Below are positions 7,841 to 17,002 of a stretch of DNA of 64,000 nt, in pieces. Below the pieces are notes generated by a model. The model had not been told where the DNA came from. It ran no database searches and was given only the letters and a program-made list of their open reading frames with translations. Position numbers and translations under genes: made by a program. The DNA is from an uncultured Eggerthellaceae bacterium (GTDB taxonomy: Bacteria > Actinomycetota > Coriobacteriia > Coriobacteriales > Eggerthellaceae). Positions within the stretch are counted from its first letter, which is position 1, and the number at the start of each line of letters is the position of its first letter. Where the stretch lies: the NCBI GenBank assembly GCA_934630905.1, contig CAKTXN010000003.1, positions 5,268 through 69,267 of the forward strand, given 5' to 3'.

Positions 7841-8665
7841 TTACGCGAAATAGCTCGCAGAATTATTCGATAACGTGAAAGCGTGGTTCATGGGACCGCT
7901 TCCTGCACCCAGGTCCAGCATGGCGCCCAGCGCGCCGCTGATGTATTCCTTTGCGCGGAAAACTGCCTGTTCAAGCGAGTATCCCTTAGCAAGATTGCTG
8001 GCAATTGCGCTGGAAAGCGTGCAGCCCGTTCCGTGAGTGTTTGGGTTGTCGATGCGTTTCCCCTCGAACCAGCGACCCGCGCCCGCGCCGTTGTTGGCGG
8101 CGGGGTCAAACAGGTAGTCGTTCGCGTCGTTTAGGTTGTGTCCGCCTTTGCAGAGCACGGCGCATCCGTATTGTTGCGCAATGGCGCGCGCGGCGGCCTC
8201 CATGTCGGCCTCGCTTTTCACGGATGCGCCCGTGAGCTCTTCGGTCTCAGGGATGTTGGGGGTTATCACGCACGCCAGGGGAAGTAGTCGTGCTTTAAGC
8301 GTTTCAATGGCATCGTCGCAGATGAGCTTCGCGCCGCTTGTGGCCACCATCACGGGATCAACCACAATGTTGCGCGCCTGATAGTGCTCCAGGCTGTTGG
8401 CAATCGTCTCGATCAGCGCACTGGTACTCACCATGCCAATCTTCACGGCATCGGGGAAGATGTCGGTGAAAACAGCGTCGATTTGCTGCTGAAGAAATTC
8501 AGGGGTTACGTCCAAAATGCCTGTTACGCCGGTGGTGTTCTGCGCGGTCAGCGCGGTAATTGCGCTGGTTGCGAACACGCCATTCATGGTCATCGTTTTG
8601 ATATCGGCCTGAATTCCGGCGCCTCCGCTGGAGTCTGATCCAGCGATTGTCAATGCGGTTTTCAT
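7841..8665 (-). CDS. thiD: Hydroxymethylpyrimidine/phosphomethylpyrimidine kinase
   Basis: 274 residues. Phosphorylates HMP to HMP-P and HMP-PP. Family motifs: ALTIAGSDSSGGAGIQADIKT at the N-terminus (substrate-binding GSDSSGGAG), VDPVMVATSG near residue 110, and NTHGTGCTLSSAIASNLAKG near residue 215 with the catalytic Cys/Gly-rich anion hole. ATG at 8665 follows AAGGAGAACC. It lies between thiE and cytX in the thiamin operon; the 264-base gap to thiE is GC-rich and holds no convincing gene. Confidence 0.93.
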   Translation of the reverse strand: MKTALTIAGSDSSGGAGIQADIKTMTMNGVFATSAITALTAQNTTGVTGILDVTPEFLQQQIDAVFTDIFPDAVKIGMVSTSALIETIANSLEHYQARNIVVDPVMVATSGAKLICDDAIETLKARLLPLACVITPNIPETEELTGASVKSEADMEAAARAIAQQYGCAVLCKGGHNLNDANDYLFDPAANNGAGAGRWFEGKRIDNPNTHGTGCTLSSAIASNLAKGYSLEQAVFRAKEYISGALGAMLDLGAGSGPMNHAFTLSNNSASYFA

Positions 8666-8929
8666 GGTTCTCCTTCCGGTTTCGCATTGTTTCGTAACGC
8701 GTCGCGAAGCGGTGCCCTCGACTCGACGCGGAGTTGATATTCGGTTGCTGCTGGGGCCGTCGGGCAAAAGCGTGCGGCGAAGGCCCCAGCGGGGTCGGTG
8801 CTGTTGTCGTTGCTGGTCGCGTTGGCTGCGGCGGTTGCTGCTGGGCTGGGGCCGTTCGGTCTGCCGCTACTGCCAGCGTGAGCGTGCCGACCGTTGGCAG
8901 CCGTCCGCCAATAGCGGGGCCGACGGCGA

Positions 8930-9715
8930 TTACGCCGTTGCGCCCACGAGCTGCGAAGTGGCTTCTGCCAGGTGCGCTGCTGCTGCGGCGATGTCCTTGT
9001 GGGCGAAAATGGCGCTGATGACCGCCACGCCCACAATGCCAGAACTCTCAAGCTCGGAAACGTTTTCGCAGGTAATGCCACCAATAGCAACAACGGGAAT
9101 GTTCACGGCGTTGCAAATGGCGGTAAGTGTCTCGTGGCTTACTTCGGCGGCATCGTCCTTCGAGCTGGTAGGGAAGACCGCGCCCACACCCAGGTAATCG
9201 GCTCCATCGCGCTCGGCGCGCAACGCCTGTTCCACGGTTTGCGCTGAAACGCCCAAGATCTTGCCGGGGCCAATGAGTGCGCGTGCTTCTTGCGCGGACA
9301 TGTCGTCTTGCCCAATGTGGATGCCGTCGGCGTTCATTGCAAGCGCAACGTCCACGGCATCGTTTACCACGAACGGCACACCTGCCGTGCGGCAAATTTC
9401 CTGTAGCGCGGTTGCTTCGGCAATCATGTCTGTGTGCTCCAAGTGCTTTTCGCGCATCTGGACAAACGTGGTGCCGCCATCAAGCGCGGCGCGCACCTGA
9501 TGGCACAGCGCCGCTTGCTTTTCGGCTTCGGTGGCATCTTCGGCAAGATCCAGCCAGTTGCGGTCCGTTACCGCGTAAACACGCAGGTCATAAGCAAGTT
9601 TTTGCAGGTCAACAGCACTTGCTACGCTAGACGCGCTGTCTGAGCAGCGGCTTGCGCCCGCTTCGCATCCGCCTGCAACGTTCGCGCTGCCGCCCGAGCG
9701 GCAGTACGGTTCCAT
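8930..9715 (-). CDS. thiE: Thiamin-phosphate synthase
   Basis: 261 residues. Joins HMP-PP and thiazole phosphate to thiamin phosphate. Seen: LRVYAVTDRNWL, FVQMREKHL, GVPFVVNDAVDVALAMNADGIHIGQDD, DYLGVGAVFPTSSK and VVAIGGIT, in the order expected of the TIM barrel with its pyrophosphate-binding residues. A start at 9715 (AGAAGGAG, 9-base spacing) gives about 45 extra Ser/Ala/Gly-rich residues before the conserved domain; a second in-frame ATG at 9778 overlaps the end of thiM by 14 bases. The extension has no recognisable function, and a later non-ATG start cannot be ruled out. Confidence 0.9.
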   Translation of the reverse strand: MEPYCRSGGSANVAGGCEAGASRCSDSASSVASAVDLQKLAYDLRVYAVTDRNWLDLAEDATEAEKQAALCHQVRAALDGGTTFVQMREKHLEHTDMIAEATALQEICRTAGVPFVVNDAVDVALAMNADGIHIGQDDMSAQEARALIGPGKILGVSAQTVEQALRAERDGADYLGVGAVFPTSSKDDAAEVSHETLTAICNAVNIPVVAIGGITCENVSELESSGIVGVAVISAIFAHKDIAAAAAHLAEATSQLVGATA

Positions 9716-9764
9716 GGCGCTTGCTCCTTCTGCAATGCTTGCCGCGCCTAAGCTGCTCGCTTCG

Positions 9765-10586
9765 CTAGAACACTTCATAATTCGCTTTCGCCTCGAGCGT
9801 TTCGGCATCCATGGTGCAAATGGCATCGATGATGCGGTTGCGATACGTTGCATTTCCTTCGCCCGGCTGCAGTGCGTCCCAGGCAATCTCGCCGGCAACG
9901 CCCATGAGCGCAACGGCTGCGGCGGCTGCCTCGAGCTGCGCGTCGGGGTTGGCCACCAGGTACGCGGTCAGAATGCCAGCAATCTGGCAGCCCGTTCCCG
10001 TGATCTTTTCCATTTCGGGGCGTCCGTTGCGAATGGCAAAGCAGCGCGTGCCGTCGGTCACCAGGTCAATAGGACCGGTAATGGCAAGAACGCAGCCCAG
10101 TTCAGCGGCGTAGCTCTTTGCGAAAGCCACCTGAGCGGCCAAGTTTTCCTCGGTCACAACGTCGGCAGCGTTGGCATCAACGCCTTGCGTGGTGGAGCTT
10201 CCCAGGGCAAGTGCTTTGATTTCGCTTGCGTTTCCCTTGATGGCGGTCAGCGGCAGCTCTTCCATGAGCGCGGTTGCGGTAGAAGTGCGCAGCGCGCTGG
10301 CACCCGCTCCCACGGGATCAAGAAGAATGACATGTCCCAGTTCAGCGGCGCGTTTTCCTGCCACATGCATGGCTTCAATGCTGCGGCTGTTCAGCGTGCC
10401 AATGTTGATGTTCAGGCCGCCGCAAATGCTGGTGATGTCCGCCACATCTTCCGGCTCATCGGACATGATGGGGCTTCCGCCGCAGGCCAAAAGGACGTTG
10501 GCAACGTCGTTGACGGTTACGTAGTTGGTAATGTTGTGCACAAGTGGCACCGATGCGCGAACGCGCTGGAGACAAACTCCAAGCAT
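9765..10586 (-). CDS. thiM: Hydroxyethylthiazole kinase
   Basis: 273 residues. Phosphorylates the thiazole moiety for thiamin salvage. Signature VPLVHNITNYVTVNDVANVLLACGGSPIM at the N-terminus, LDPVGAGASALRT in the middle, and a C-terminal KITGTGCQIAGI anion hole. Start at 10586 with GGAGGGAG 5 bases upstream; this site lies at the 3' edge of a TPP riboswitch, so translation is probably blocked when thiamin pyrophosphate is bound. First gene of thiM-thiE-thiD-cytX, a salvage-only set: no thiC, thiG or thiF is in the window. Confidence 0.93.
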   Translation of the reverse strand: MLGVCLQRVRASVPLVHNITNYVTVNDVANVLLACGGSPIMSDEPEDVADITSICGGLNINIGTLNSRSIEAMHVAGKRAAELGHVILLDPVGAGASALRTSTATALMEELPLTAIKGNASEIKALALGSSTTQGVDANAADVVTEENLAAQVAFAKSYAAELGCVLAITGPIDLVTDGTRCFAIRNGRPEMEKITGTGCQIAGILTAYLVANPDAQLEAAAAAVALMGVAGEIAWDALQPGEGNATYRNRIIDAICTMDAETLEAKANYEVF

Positions 10587-10591
10587 GATTT

Positions 10592-10768
10592 CTCCCTCCG
10601 TTGGCATTATCCAAATCAGGTTTTCGCGGTCGAAGGTCAGCGCGGCTGCAGCGCACAGGCGGCGGTGGCGCGGCGCAGCATCGATGGCGACACAAGCGCG
10701 GCGGTGTTCCTCCGCATGGTGCGGAAGGCGGCGCATCCTTCCTCTCAGCCCGGTTTACGAGCTCCCAT
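10592..10768 (-). promoter_or_regulatory. TPP riboswitch (THI element)
   Basis: On the minus strand the segment starts with GGGAGCTCG...CGGGCTGAGAGGAAGGATG and ends with AACCTGATTTGGATAATGCC then AACGGAGGGA, the conserved THI-box halves. The 3' half overlaps the thiM ribosome site, which suggests translational control. The stretch between the two halves (P3 region) is long, about 110 bases, and can form a GC-rich stem with repeated GCGGAGG/CCTTCCGC segments. Confidence 0.93.
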
Positions 10769-11150
10769 TTCGGCGCTTATTGTTGCGCTTTGGGTCGAGT
10801 TTCGCAAGGGTGAGCGCGAAGAAAACCATTAACGGCGCAGAAAGATTGCGCGAAGAAGTAGGGGAGAGGGTGGGAAGAAGGAGAGGATGGGAAAAGGTCG
10901 GCGGCGGTGGCAATGGCGCCGACGGCGCTAAAGGCGCGGTGCGGTGTCACGGCGCCTAAGGAAATTCCGTTTGAGGACATAATGATTCCAGAGAACGGTC
11001 CGACTGTGCCTGCTTGGTCTCTCCTCGCTCGTTCGCGAATGGACTGCTTCGCGGCATTTTGCGGTGCTGACCCGTTGTTTGCAACGTTCGAAAGGCGCAT
11101 TCCGCCGCTTTCCCCTTGTTGGCTCCGCATGTTGTTGGATTTTGGTGCCT

Positions 11151-11342
11151 GAATTCGAAGTTGATGTAGGTTGGAAGTAGGTGGGGAGTGGAAAATGGGA
11201 TGTTTTCTGATGCGGTGACAGACTACAGAAAATAGGTTTTATTAAAGTGCCAGTTCAGAATTATTCTCAATTAATATCTATTGCAATATAGAACCAGTTC
11301 CAAGAACATGACCTGCTTCCAACCTACTACAACTTCGAATTC
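11151..11342. mobile_element. MITE-like element with 32-bp terminal inverted repeats
   Basis: Left end 11151-11182 begins GAATTCGAAGTTGATGTAGG; right end 11311-11342 is its reverse complement with 3 mismatches in 32. The 128 bases between are AT-rich and non-coding. No transposase is nearby. Alternative: a long transcribed hairpin. The surrounding 10769-11726 holds no supported gene; 11343-11600 has a short open stretch (MTWCEYDIGEDPWKRHS) that may be a gene remnant, but nothing is recognisable. Confidence 0.55.
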
Positions 11343-11726
11343 GAAGGCGTTTTTTCAACAACGTGATGCGTAGCCGCGTTCCAATCCTTCGAAATCTTTC
11401 TATGAACGCGTTAAGAAGAAGGGTGAAAAAGCAATGACGTGGTGCGAATATGATATTGGCGAGGACCCTTGGAAAAGACATAGTGGGTTAAGGGCACCAA
11501 AGGGAAGCTGTCTCTTTTCTCCTCAAAAATGGAGTTGTTGTTGTTTTGCCGCGCAGGCTTCGTGGTGTTTTCTTTGCAGCTGCCCGCCTTCTCCTTTGAT
11601 GCGTTAGACTGAGCGCGAAAAGTTGACCTCGGTTAGCGCGAGGCCTTGTTCCACGGGGTTTTGCGGCGTTGGCTTTGCGCCGGGAGTGCAGCCATGCAAC
11701 GGGGAAGCGAAAGAAGAAAGGCGCAC

Positions 11727-12380
11727 ATGGACAACACGTGCAAAGCGGTTTTGTTCGATTTGGACGGGACGCTTATTGACACCTACCAGCTGATATTGGA
11801 ATCGTTTCGTCATGCAACGCGCAAGGTGCTGGGTCGTGTTATCCCTGATGAGCAGCTTATGGTGAAAGTGGGGCAGCCGCTGTCCACGCAAATATGGGAC
11901 TGGACGGACAACCAGGAAGTCCACGACGAAATCTTGACGGTCTATCGCGAATTCAACCATGCCGTTCACGATGACATGGTGTCCACGTTTTCGGGCGTTC
12001 CGCAGATTCTGAATGATTTGCGTGAGCAGGGGATTCGCATGGGCGTTGTCACCTCTAAACTTCACTGGCTGGCTCAGCGCGGGCTGGATCGTACGGGTCT
12101 TGCGGATTACATGGAAACGCTTGTTTCTCCGGATGATTACCCGCAGGCGCACAAGCCAGCCCCCGGTCCGGTTCTGTACGGCTGTGAGCTTTTGGGCGTT
12201 GACCCGCAGGAATGTTGGTACGTGGGCGATAGCCCCTTCGACATTGCGGCGGGTAATGCGGCTGGTTGTAAAACGGCGGCGGTGCTGTGGGGCATGTTTC
12301 CGGAAGAGACGCTGCGTGAGCAAAAACCGACTGCGTGCTGCGCAACACCGAATGACCTTATTCAGGAGCTTTGCGTATAA
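11727..12380 (+). CDS. HAD-family hydrolase, PpaX/Gph-like
   Basis: 217 residues. Motif I VLFDLDGTLIDTYQ at residues 9-20, motif II VVTSKLHW, motif III lysine in HKPAPGPVLYG, motif IV VGDSPFDIAAGNAAG. The combination TSK plus KPxPxP is usual in pyrophosphatase PpaX and phosphoglycolate phosphatase. ATG at 11727 with AAAGG 7 bases upstream; the frame is open further upstream without homology. Substrate unknown. It is a second, distinct copy of the HAD type seen at 2842-3495. Confidence 0.82.
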   Translation: MDNTCKAVLFDLDGTLIDTYQLILESFRHATRKVLGRVIPDEQLMVKVGQPLSTQIWDWTDNQEVHDEILTVYREFNHAVHDDMVSTFSGVPQILNDLREQGIRMGVVTSKLHWLAQRGLDRTGLADYMETLVSPDDYPQAHKPAPGPVLYGCELLGVDPQECWYVGDSPFDIAAGNAAGCKTAAVLWGMFPEETLREQKPTACCATPNDLIQELCV

Positions 12381-12434
12381 GGTTTTGGTGTATGCGCTGT
12401 TCAGAAGGTTGTTTTGTTCGCGTGCGGCTGAAAC

Positions 12435-12632
12435 TGGGCAACCAGTGGGCAACTTTGGAATGCGGGATACGTTGCAGATTGGGCAACCAGTGGGCAACGA
12501 AAAAAAATGGAAAAAGACAACGAACTGGGCAATGACTGGGCAGTAGCAAAATAGAGCGTAAACCGCACGTGGGCAACTGTTGGGCAATGAAAGCGCAAGG
12601 GAACAGCTCGCAAATGGGCAATAAATGGGCAA
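12435..12632. repeat. Five paired TGGGCAA boxes
   Basis: TGGGCAA-type heptamers occur in pairs exactly 11 bp apart, starting at 12435/12446, 12480/12491, 12526/12537, 12570/12581 and 12615/12626; the pairs repeat every 44-46 bp. The second box of pair three ends in G instead of A. The array fills the gap between the HAD gene and the DUF218 gene and ends about 60 bases before the latter. The spacing of one helical turn within pairs suggests a protein-binding array. Confidence 0.82.
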
Positions 12633-12693
12633 CGATGCGCGGGCAAAGAACGCCTGCCAAGCGAAAAAGCGGAAAAGGAGAGCGCGGAAAACT

Positions 12694-13377
12694 ATGGCGA
12701 AGAAACCGAAAATCAGAGGATGCCTTGGGCGCGCAGGGCGAATTCTGGGCGGGTGCCTTTTTGCCGTGGTTCTGGTGGTTGCCGGCACGAACGTGTGGGT
12801 TCTGCAAACGACGAAAAACAATATTCACACTACACAGGAAGTGGCGGATTTTCAGGCCGATGCCATTGTTGTTCTGGGTGCGTCTGTGCGCCCCGATGGT
12901 TCGTTGTCCCAAATTCTTGCCGATCGCGTGGATGGCGCCATTGTTCTGTACCAGGAAGGCGTTGCCCCGAAAATCATTATGAGCGGCGATAACGGTCAGG
13001 ATTCCTACAACGAATGCGCGGCCATGAAGCGCTATGCTGTGGCGCACGGCGTTCCGAGCGAAGACATTTTCTGCGATCATGCGGGCTTCTCCACCTACGA
13101 CACCATGCATCGCGCTCAGAACATTTTCGGGTGCAATCGTGTGGTTGTTTCCACGCAGACCTATCACTTGTATCGTGCTATTTACGCAGGTGAAGGCCTT
13201 GGAATGACGGTTGCTGGCGTGCCAACCGATATGCGCGATTACCAAAACCAGTTCTATTATGACTTGCGCGAAATCCCTGCTCGCACGAAAGATTTCTTCA
13301 AGACGCTCACAAAGGCTTCCTCGTCGTTGGGCGGCGAGTACATTAGCCTGAATCAATCGGGCGACGTGACCGATTAG
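12694..13377 (+). CDS. DUF218 (SanA/YdcF-like) membrane protein
   Basis: 227 residues. One N-terminal membrane helix (ILGGCLFAVVLVVAGTNVWVL) followed by a DUF218 domain: ADAIVVLGASVRPDGSLSQILADRV, KIIMSGDNGQDSYNECAAMKRYAV, and STQTYHLYRAIYAGEGLGM. The family includes E. coli SanA, involved in envelope barrier function. An AAAAGGAG site lies 13 bases before the chosen ATG at 12694; the frame is open to 12625 inside the TGGGCAA array, which makes an earlier start unlikely. Confidence 0.82.
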   Translation: MAKKPKIRGCLGRAGRILGGCLFAVVLVVAGTNVWVLQTTKNNIHTTQEVADFQADAIVVLGASVRPDGSLSQILADRVDGAIVLYQEGVAPKIIMSGDNGQDSYNECAAMKRYAVAHGVPSEDIFCDHAGFSTYDTMHRAQNIFGCNRVVVSTQTYHLYRAIYAGEGLGMTVAGVPTDMRDYQNQFYYDLREIPARTKDFFKTLTKASSSLGGEYISLNQSGDVTD

Positions 13378-13761
13378 CCTTTTCAGCAATCGGTAACGCA
13401 ATCAACAACAGCGCATCCGGGCGACAAAACGATTTATGGGCGGTAGGCGGCGTGCCTTCCCGCAATATGGCCGATTAAATAGGCGCAGCATCTAAAAAAT
13501 GGTGCGCGTAACAGCATCGACACACTATTTGCGCCAAAATCAACACGAAACAACAAACGCCAAGCGGGTAAAATACCAAGCAGGCCAAAAGGCTCTGTCC
13601 TTGTGGCGGAAGTCCGATGGCATTACGTGGCAAGCAACCAAGCGCCAACGAACAAGCGGAAGAAGCGCACGCGTGGCCGGGTGGCGCCACGCAGCGCGCG
13701 TGGCAAGATTCCGCGAAAAGCGAAGCGGCGAAAAGACCAAGGGAAGAAGGATTCGATCGAT
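13378..13761. other. Gene-free spacer
   Basis: 384 bases between the DUF218 and aminotransferase genes. The aminotransferase frame is open from 13603, but the encoded sequence there is only basic and low-complexity, so I read it as untranslated. No clear terminator or repeat is seen. Confidence 0.5.
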
Positions 13762-14952
13762 ATGCCTCAAGATTTGAACGAGAGAATGTACGGGCTGGGT
13801 GCCGAGCCGAGCGCAATCCGCGAGCTGTTCGCCTACGGCCTTGAGCGAAAAGCGCAGATAGGCGCCGATAAAGTGTTCGATTTCAGCATTGGCAACCCGA
13901 GCGTTCCCGCTCCCAATGCCGTGAAGCAGGCAATCGTCGAGCTTGCGGAGATGAACCCCGTTGAACTGCACGGATACACTCCTGCGCAGGGACTTTACAC
14001 TACGCGCAAAGCCGTTGCGGATAACATCCGCCGCCGCTTTGGCGTTCCCGCTACGCCGGAAAACGTGTACATGACAGCGGGTGCGGCGGCTTCTCTTGGC
14101 ATTGCGTTCCAGGCGGTTGCTGTTCCGGGTGAAGAGATTATCACCATTGCGCCTTTTTTCCCTGAGTACCGCACGTTTGTGGAAAGCGCACAGTGCACGC
14201 TGGTGCCCGTTGCCGCGCGCACAAGTGACTTCCAAATTGACATTTCCGCAGTTGAAGCTGCTATCAACGAAAAAACGCGCGCCGTTTTGATTAACACGCC
14301 CAATAATCCCACGGGCGCTGTGTATTCCCGCGAAAACTTGGAAGAGCTGGCCGCCTTGCTCACGCGCAAAGAGGAAGAGCTTGGCCGTAAGCTGTATCTT
14401 ATCAGCGACGAGCCGTACCGCGAGATTTCCTATGGCAAGGAAATTCCGTACGTGCCCACGTTGTATCCGCGAACGATTGTGTGTTACTCCTGGTCAAAAA
14501 GCCTTTCTTTGCCGGGTGAGCGCATTGGCTACGTGTATGTTTCCGATTATGCCGATAACGCGCGCGAGGTTTCCACCGCCATTGCGGGCGCGGGCCGCGC
14601 TTTGAGCTACGTGTGTGCGCCGGCGTTGTTCCAACGGGTGATTGAGCGTTGCATTGACGAGCCGTCCGATGTTGAGTCGTATCGCGAGAACCGCGAAATT
14701 CTGTCCGAAGGCCTGAAAAAGCTTGGGTATGAGTACATCGAGCCTGATGGAGCGTTCTATTTGTGGGTTAAGGCGCTCGAGCCCGATGCCGAGGCGTTCT
14801 GCGAAGCGGCGAAGAAGTTCGAGCTTTTGCTGGTGCCATCGAACAGCTTTGGCTGCGAAGGATGGATGCGCTTGAGCTATTGCATCTCGAAAGAGACCAT
14901 TGTCAATTCGCTGCCGGCGTTTGCCGCGTTGAAAGAAAGCTACCAGGGGTAA
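13762..14952 (+). CDS. Pyridoxal-phosphate aminotransferase, class I/II
   Basis: 396 residues, full length for an aspartate-type aminotransferase. Seen: FDFSIGNPSVPAPNAV (substrate loop), HGYTPAQGLYTTRKAVAD, TAGAAASLGIAF, NTPNNPTGAVYS (cofactor-binding Asn), LISDEPYREISY (Asp binding pyridine N, Tyr), and CYSWSKSLSLPGERIGY with the Schiff-base lysine. The C-terminal arginine for the alpha-carboxylate is in GWMRLSYC. Amino-acid specificity is not clear. ATG at 13762 with AAGGA upstream. The next gene starts 3 bases after the stop. Confidence 0.88.
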   Translation: MPQDLNERMYGLGAEPSAIRELFAYGLERKAQIGADKVFDFSIGNPSVPAPNAVKQAIVELAEMNPVELHGYTPAQGLYTTRKAVADNIRRRFGVPATPENVYMTAGAAASLGIAFQAVAVPGEEIITIAPFFPEYRTFVESAQCTLVPVAARTSDFQIDISAVEAAINEKTRAVLINTPNNPTGAVYSRENLEELAALLTRKEEELGRKLYLISDEPYREISYGKEIPYVPTLYPRTIVCYSWSKSLSLPGERIGYVYVSDYADNAREVSTAIAGAGRALSYVCAPALFQRVIERCIDEPSDVESYRENREILSEGLKKLGYEYIEPDGAFYLWVKALEPDAEAFCEAAKKFELLLVPSNSFGCEGWMRLSYCISKETIVNSLPAFAALKESYQG

Positions 14953-14955
14953 GTC

Positions 14956-15516
14956 ATGGCGCAGAAATCGCAAAAGAAGCCGAAGAAAAAGGGCGATAGC
15001 CACGCCGCTAAAGTCCGCGCAGCAAAGGAGCGCGCGGCGAAAAGGAGCGCGCCTCGCGTTATTGTCTACGGTGTTGAAAAAGAAAGCGAACGTGGTGCCT
15101 TGCTGTGGCGTGTTGTTCGCGAGCTCAACTTTGACCTGCGAGAAGTCCGCGCGGAACAGCTTTTTGATCCTGTGGGCTTGCTTGCGGGTTTAGTGGGGTA
15201 CCACCCGGCGCTCGCCCCGTTTGACGGCGAAGCTCCCGAAGGCGAATTCTTGCTGTTGTGCAACCTGAACAAGCATCAGCTGGACGATTTCCTGATGGCG
15301 CTCAAGATTGTGGGTGTTTCGATTCCCCACAAAGCGGTTCTGACCAAGGAAAACAGGAGCTGGAGCTTTATCGAGCTCATGGCCCAGGTGGCGCAGGAGC
15401 ACGAACAGCTGGCTGCTGCGCGTGCCGAGAAAGAGGCAGGGGCGCAGGTGCCGGCTGGAGAGTCCGGTAAGGCCAACGTCGCCGACAACGACAAAGCCTC
15501 TGACGAGCCAAAATAG
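14956..15516 (+). CDS. DUF3783-domain protein
   Basis: 186 residues. Very basic N-terminus (about 30 residues rich in Lys/Arg/Ala), a central part with RVIVYGVEKESERGALLWRVVREL, then LLLCNLNKHQLDDFLMALKIVGVSIPHKAVLTKENRSWSFIELM, which matches the short DUF3783 domain. The tail is Ala/Glu-rich. Function unknown. Translationally coupled to the aminotransferase. Confidence 0.75.
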   Translation: MAQKSQKKPKKKGDSHAAKVRAAKERAAKRSAPRVIVYGVEKESERGALLWRVVRELNFDLREVRAEQLFDPVGLLAGLVGYHPALAPFDGEAPEGEFLLLCNLNKHQLDDFLMALKIVGVSIPHKAVLTKENRSWSFIELMAQVAQEHEQLAAARAEKEAGAQVPAGESGKANVADNDKASDEPK

Positions 15517-15534
15517 GAAAGGCAGATCAAAATC

Positions 15535-16706
15535 ATGGAGAACTTTGAATTCGTATCGCCAACACAGTTTGTATTTGGCAAAGATGCCGAACTTCAGATT
15601 GGCACAAAGCTCGCGGCGGCGGGTGCTAAGAAAGCGCTCGTTCACTTCGGCGGCAAAAGCGCGAAGGCCAGCGGTTTGATTGATCGTGTGTGCGCATCGC
15701 TTGATGAGCAAGGGATATCCCATGTTGAACTGGGCGGTGTTCGTCCCAACCCCGAAGTTACGCTTGTGCGTGAAGGCGTGAAAATCTGCAAAGAGCAGGG
15801 CATCGACTGGATTATTGCTGTGGGCGGCGGTTCGGTCATTGACTCTTCCAAGGCAATCGCGAACGGCGCCTGCATTGATGAAGATGTGTGGACGCTTTTC
15901 GAAACAAAGCGCACTGATCACGCGGTTTTGCCGATTGCGGTGGTGCTCACTATTCCGGCGGCGGGCAGCGAAGCTTCCAAGAACACCGTTATCAGCAACG
16001 ATGAACTGGGGCGCAAGACGGGGTACGCGAACAATAACCATCGTCCGAAGTTCGCATTCATGAACCCTGAGCTCACGTTCACGCTGCCCGAATACCAAAC
16101 GGCTGCGGGCATTACGGACATGTTCGCGCACTTGTTGGAGCGGTTTTTCGATAACGTGGGCGCGGTTCCCGTGACCGACAATCTGAACTTGGGCCTGATG
16201 AAAACCGTGCGCGCCGAAGCTCCGCGCGTTCTGGCAGATCCCGAGAACTACGACGCGCGCGCGAACATCATGTGGGCGGGCATGCTGTGCCATCAGGGTC
16301 TTGCGGGCATCGGCCGTCACGAGGACTGGGCAACGCACGGCATGGAGCACGAGCTGTCCGCGTTGAACCCGGCTATCACGCATGGTGCTGGTCTGGCCGT
16401 TATGTTTCCGGCATGGATGGAGTACGTCTGCAGCGAAAACCCTGGTCGTTTCGCGTATTATGGCCGCGAAGTATTCGGTTTGGCTCCCACGGGCGATGCT
16501 CTGTCCGATGCGCTTCCGCCGTTGATGAGACACGCGCGCTCTTCTCGTCGCTGGGCATGCCTACTACGTTGGCCGAGCTTGGCATTGAAGAAGACGACAT
16601 TGAGAAGATGATCCCTACCCTGCGCGCAAATAAGGGCGAAGTTTTCGGTAGCTTCAAAAAGCTGACCATGGATGATGCTCGTGCGATATACCGCAGCGCG
16701 TTGTAG
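15535..16706 (+). pseudogene. Iron-containing alcohol dehydrogenase, frameshifted
   Basis: BDH/YqhD-like dehydrogenase. Frame 1 (15535 to about 16520) gives FEFVSPTQFVFGKDAE, AVGGGSVIDSSKAIANGA (NAD(P)-binding GGGSxxD), PAAGSEASKN, and metal-site regions ITDMFAHLLERF, MEHELSALNPAITHGAGLAV (two of the metal-binding His). The expected C-terminus (AVDETRALFSSLGMPTTLAELGI ... DDARAIYRSAL) continues in the next frame to a stop at 16704-16706. Joining them gives about 390 residues, the family length. A single lost base near 16515-16525 explains it. Could be true decay or a sequencing error; all catalytic residues lie before the shift. Confidence 0.8.
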
Positions 16707-16851
16707 TTTGCGACATTTGCGCAGGTCGAACGCGCGCTGTGTGTGGATATTAGCGTTCGGAGCACGTTGAAAAATCAATGACGTATTGAAGGGCGTGCCT
16801 GGTGCGGGTGCGCCCTTCTTTCGTGCTGCCATCCTTTTTTTAATCATCACA

Positions 16852-16966
16852 TTGCACCGTTACAGTGCAATTTAAGCGAAAAAATGCACCATCACAGTGC
16901 AATATACTTTGAAAATTGCACCGCCACGATGCAATTTCTGGTAAAATTTGCACTATCACAGTGCAA
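16852..16966. repeat. Four 19-bp palindromes at exact 32-bp period
   Basis: TTGCACCGTTACAGTGCAA and three variants start at 16852, 16884, 16916 and 16948; outer TTGCAC/GTGCAA half-sites are conserved (16884 begins ATGCAC, 16916 ends ATGCAA), centres vary. The 32-bp period is about three helical turns. The last unit ends 36 bases before the ATPase start. It looks like an operator array. The stretch 16707-16851 holds the terminator hairpin GGGCGTGCC...GGGTGCGCCC at about 16791 and no gene. Confidence 0.9.
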
Positions 16967-17002
16967 ATATACTTCTCAAAAACTGAAAAGGAGTGAGTTA
17001 AG

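Noticed and set aside
10777..11130. Frames between the riboswitch and the MITE-like element
   Set aside because: No ribosome site, low-complexity products, no family match.
16852..16966. CRISPR-like array
   Set aside because: Units are 19 bp palindromes with 13-bp spacers and no cas genes; too short for CRISPR.
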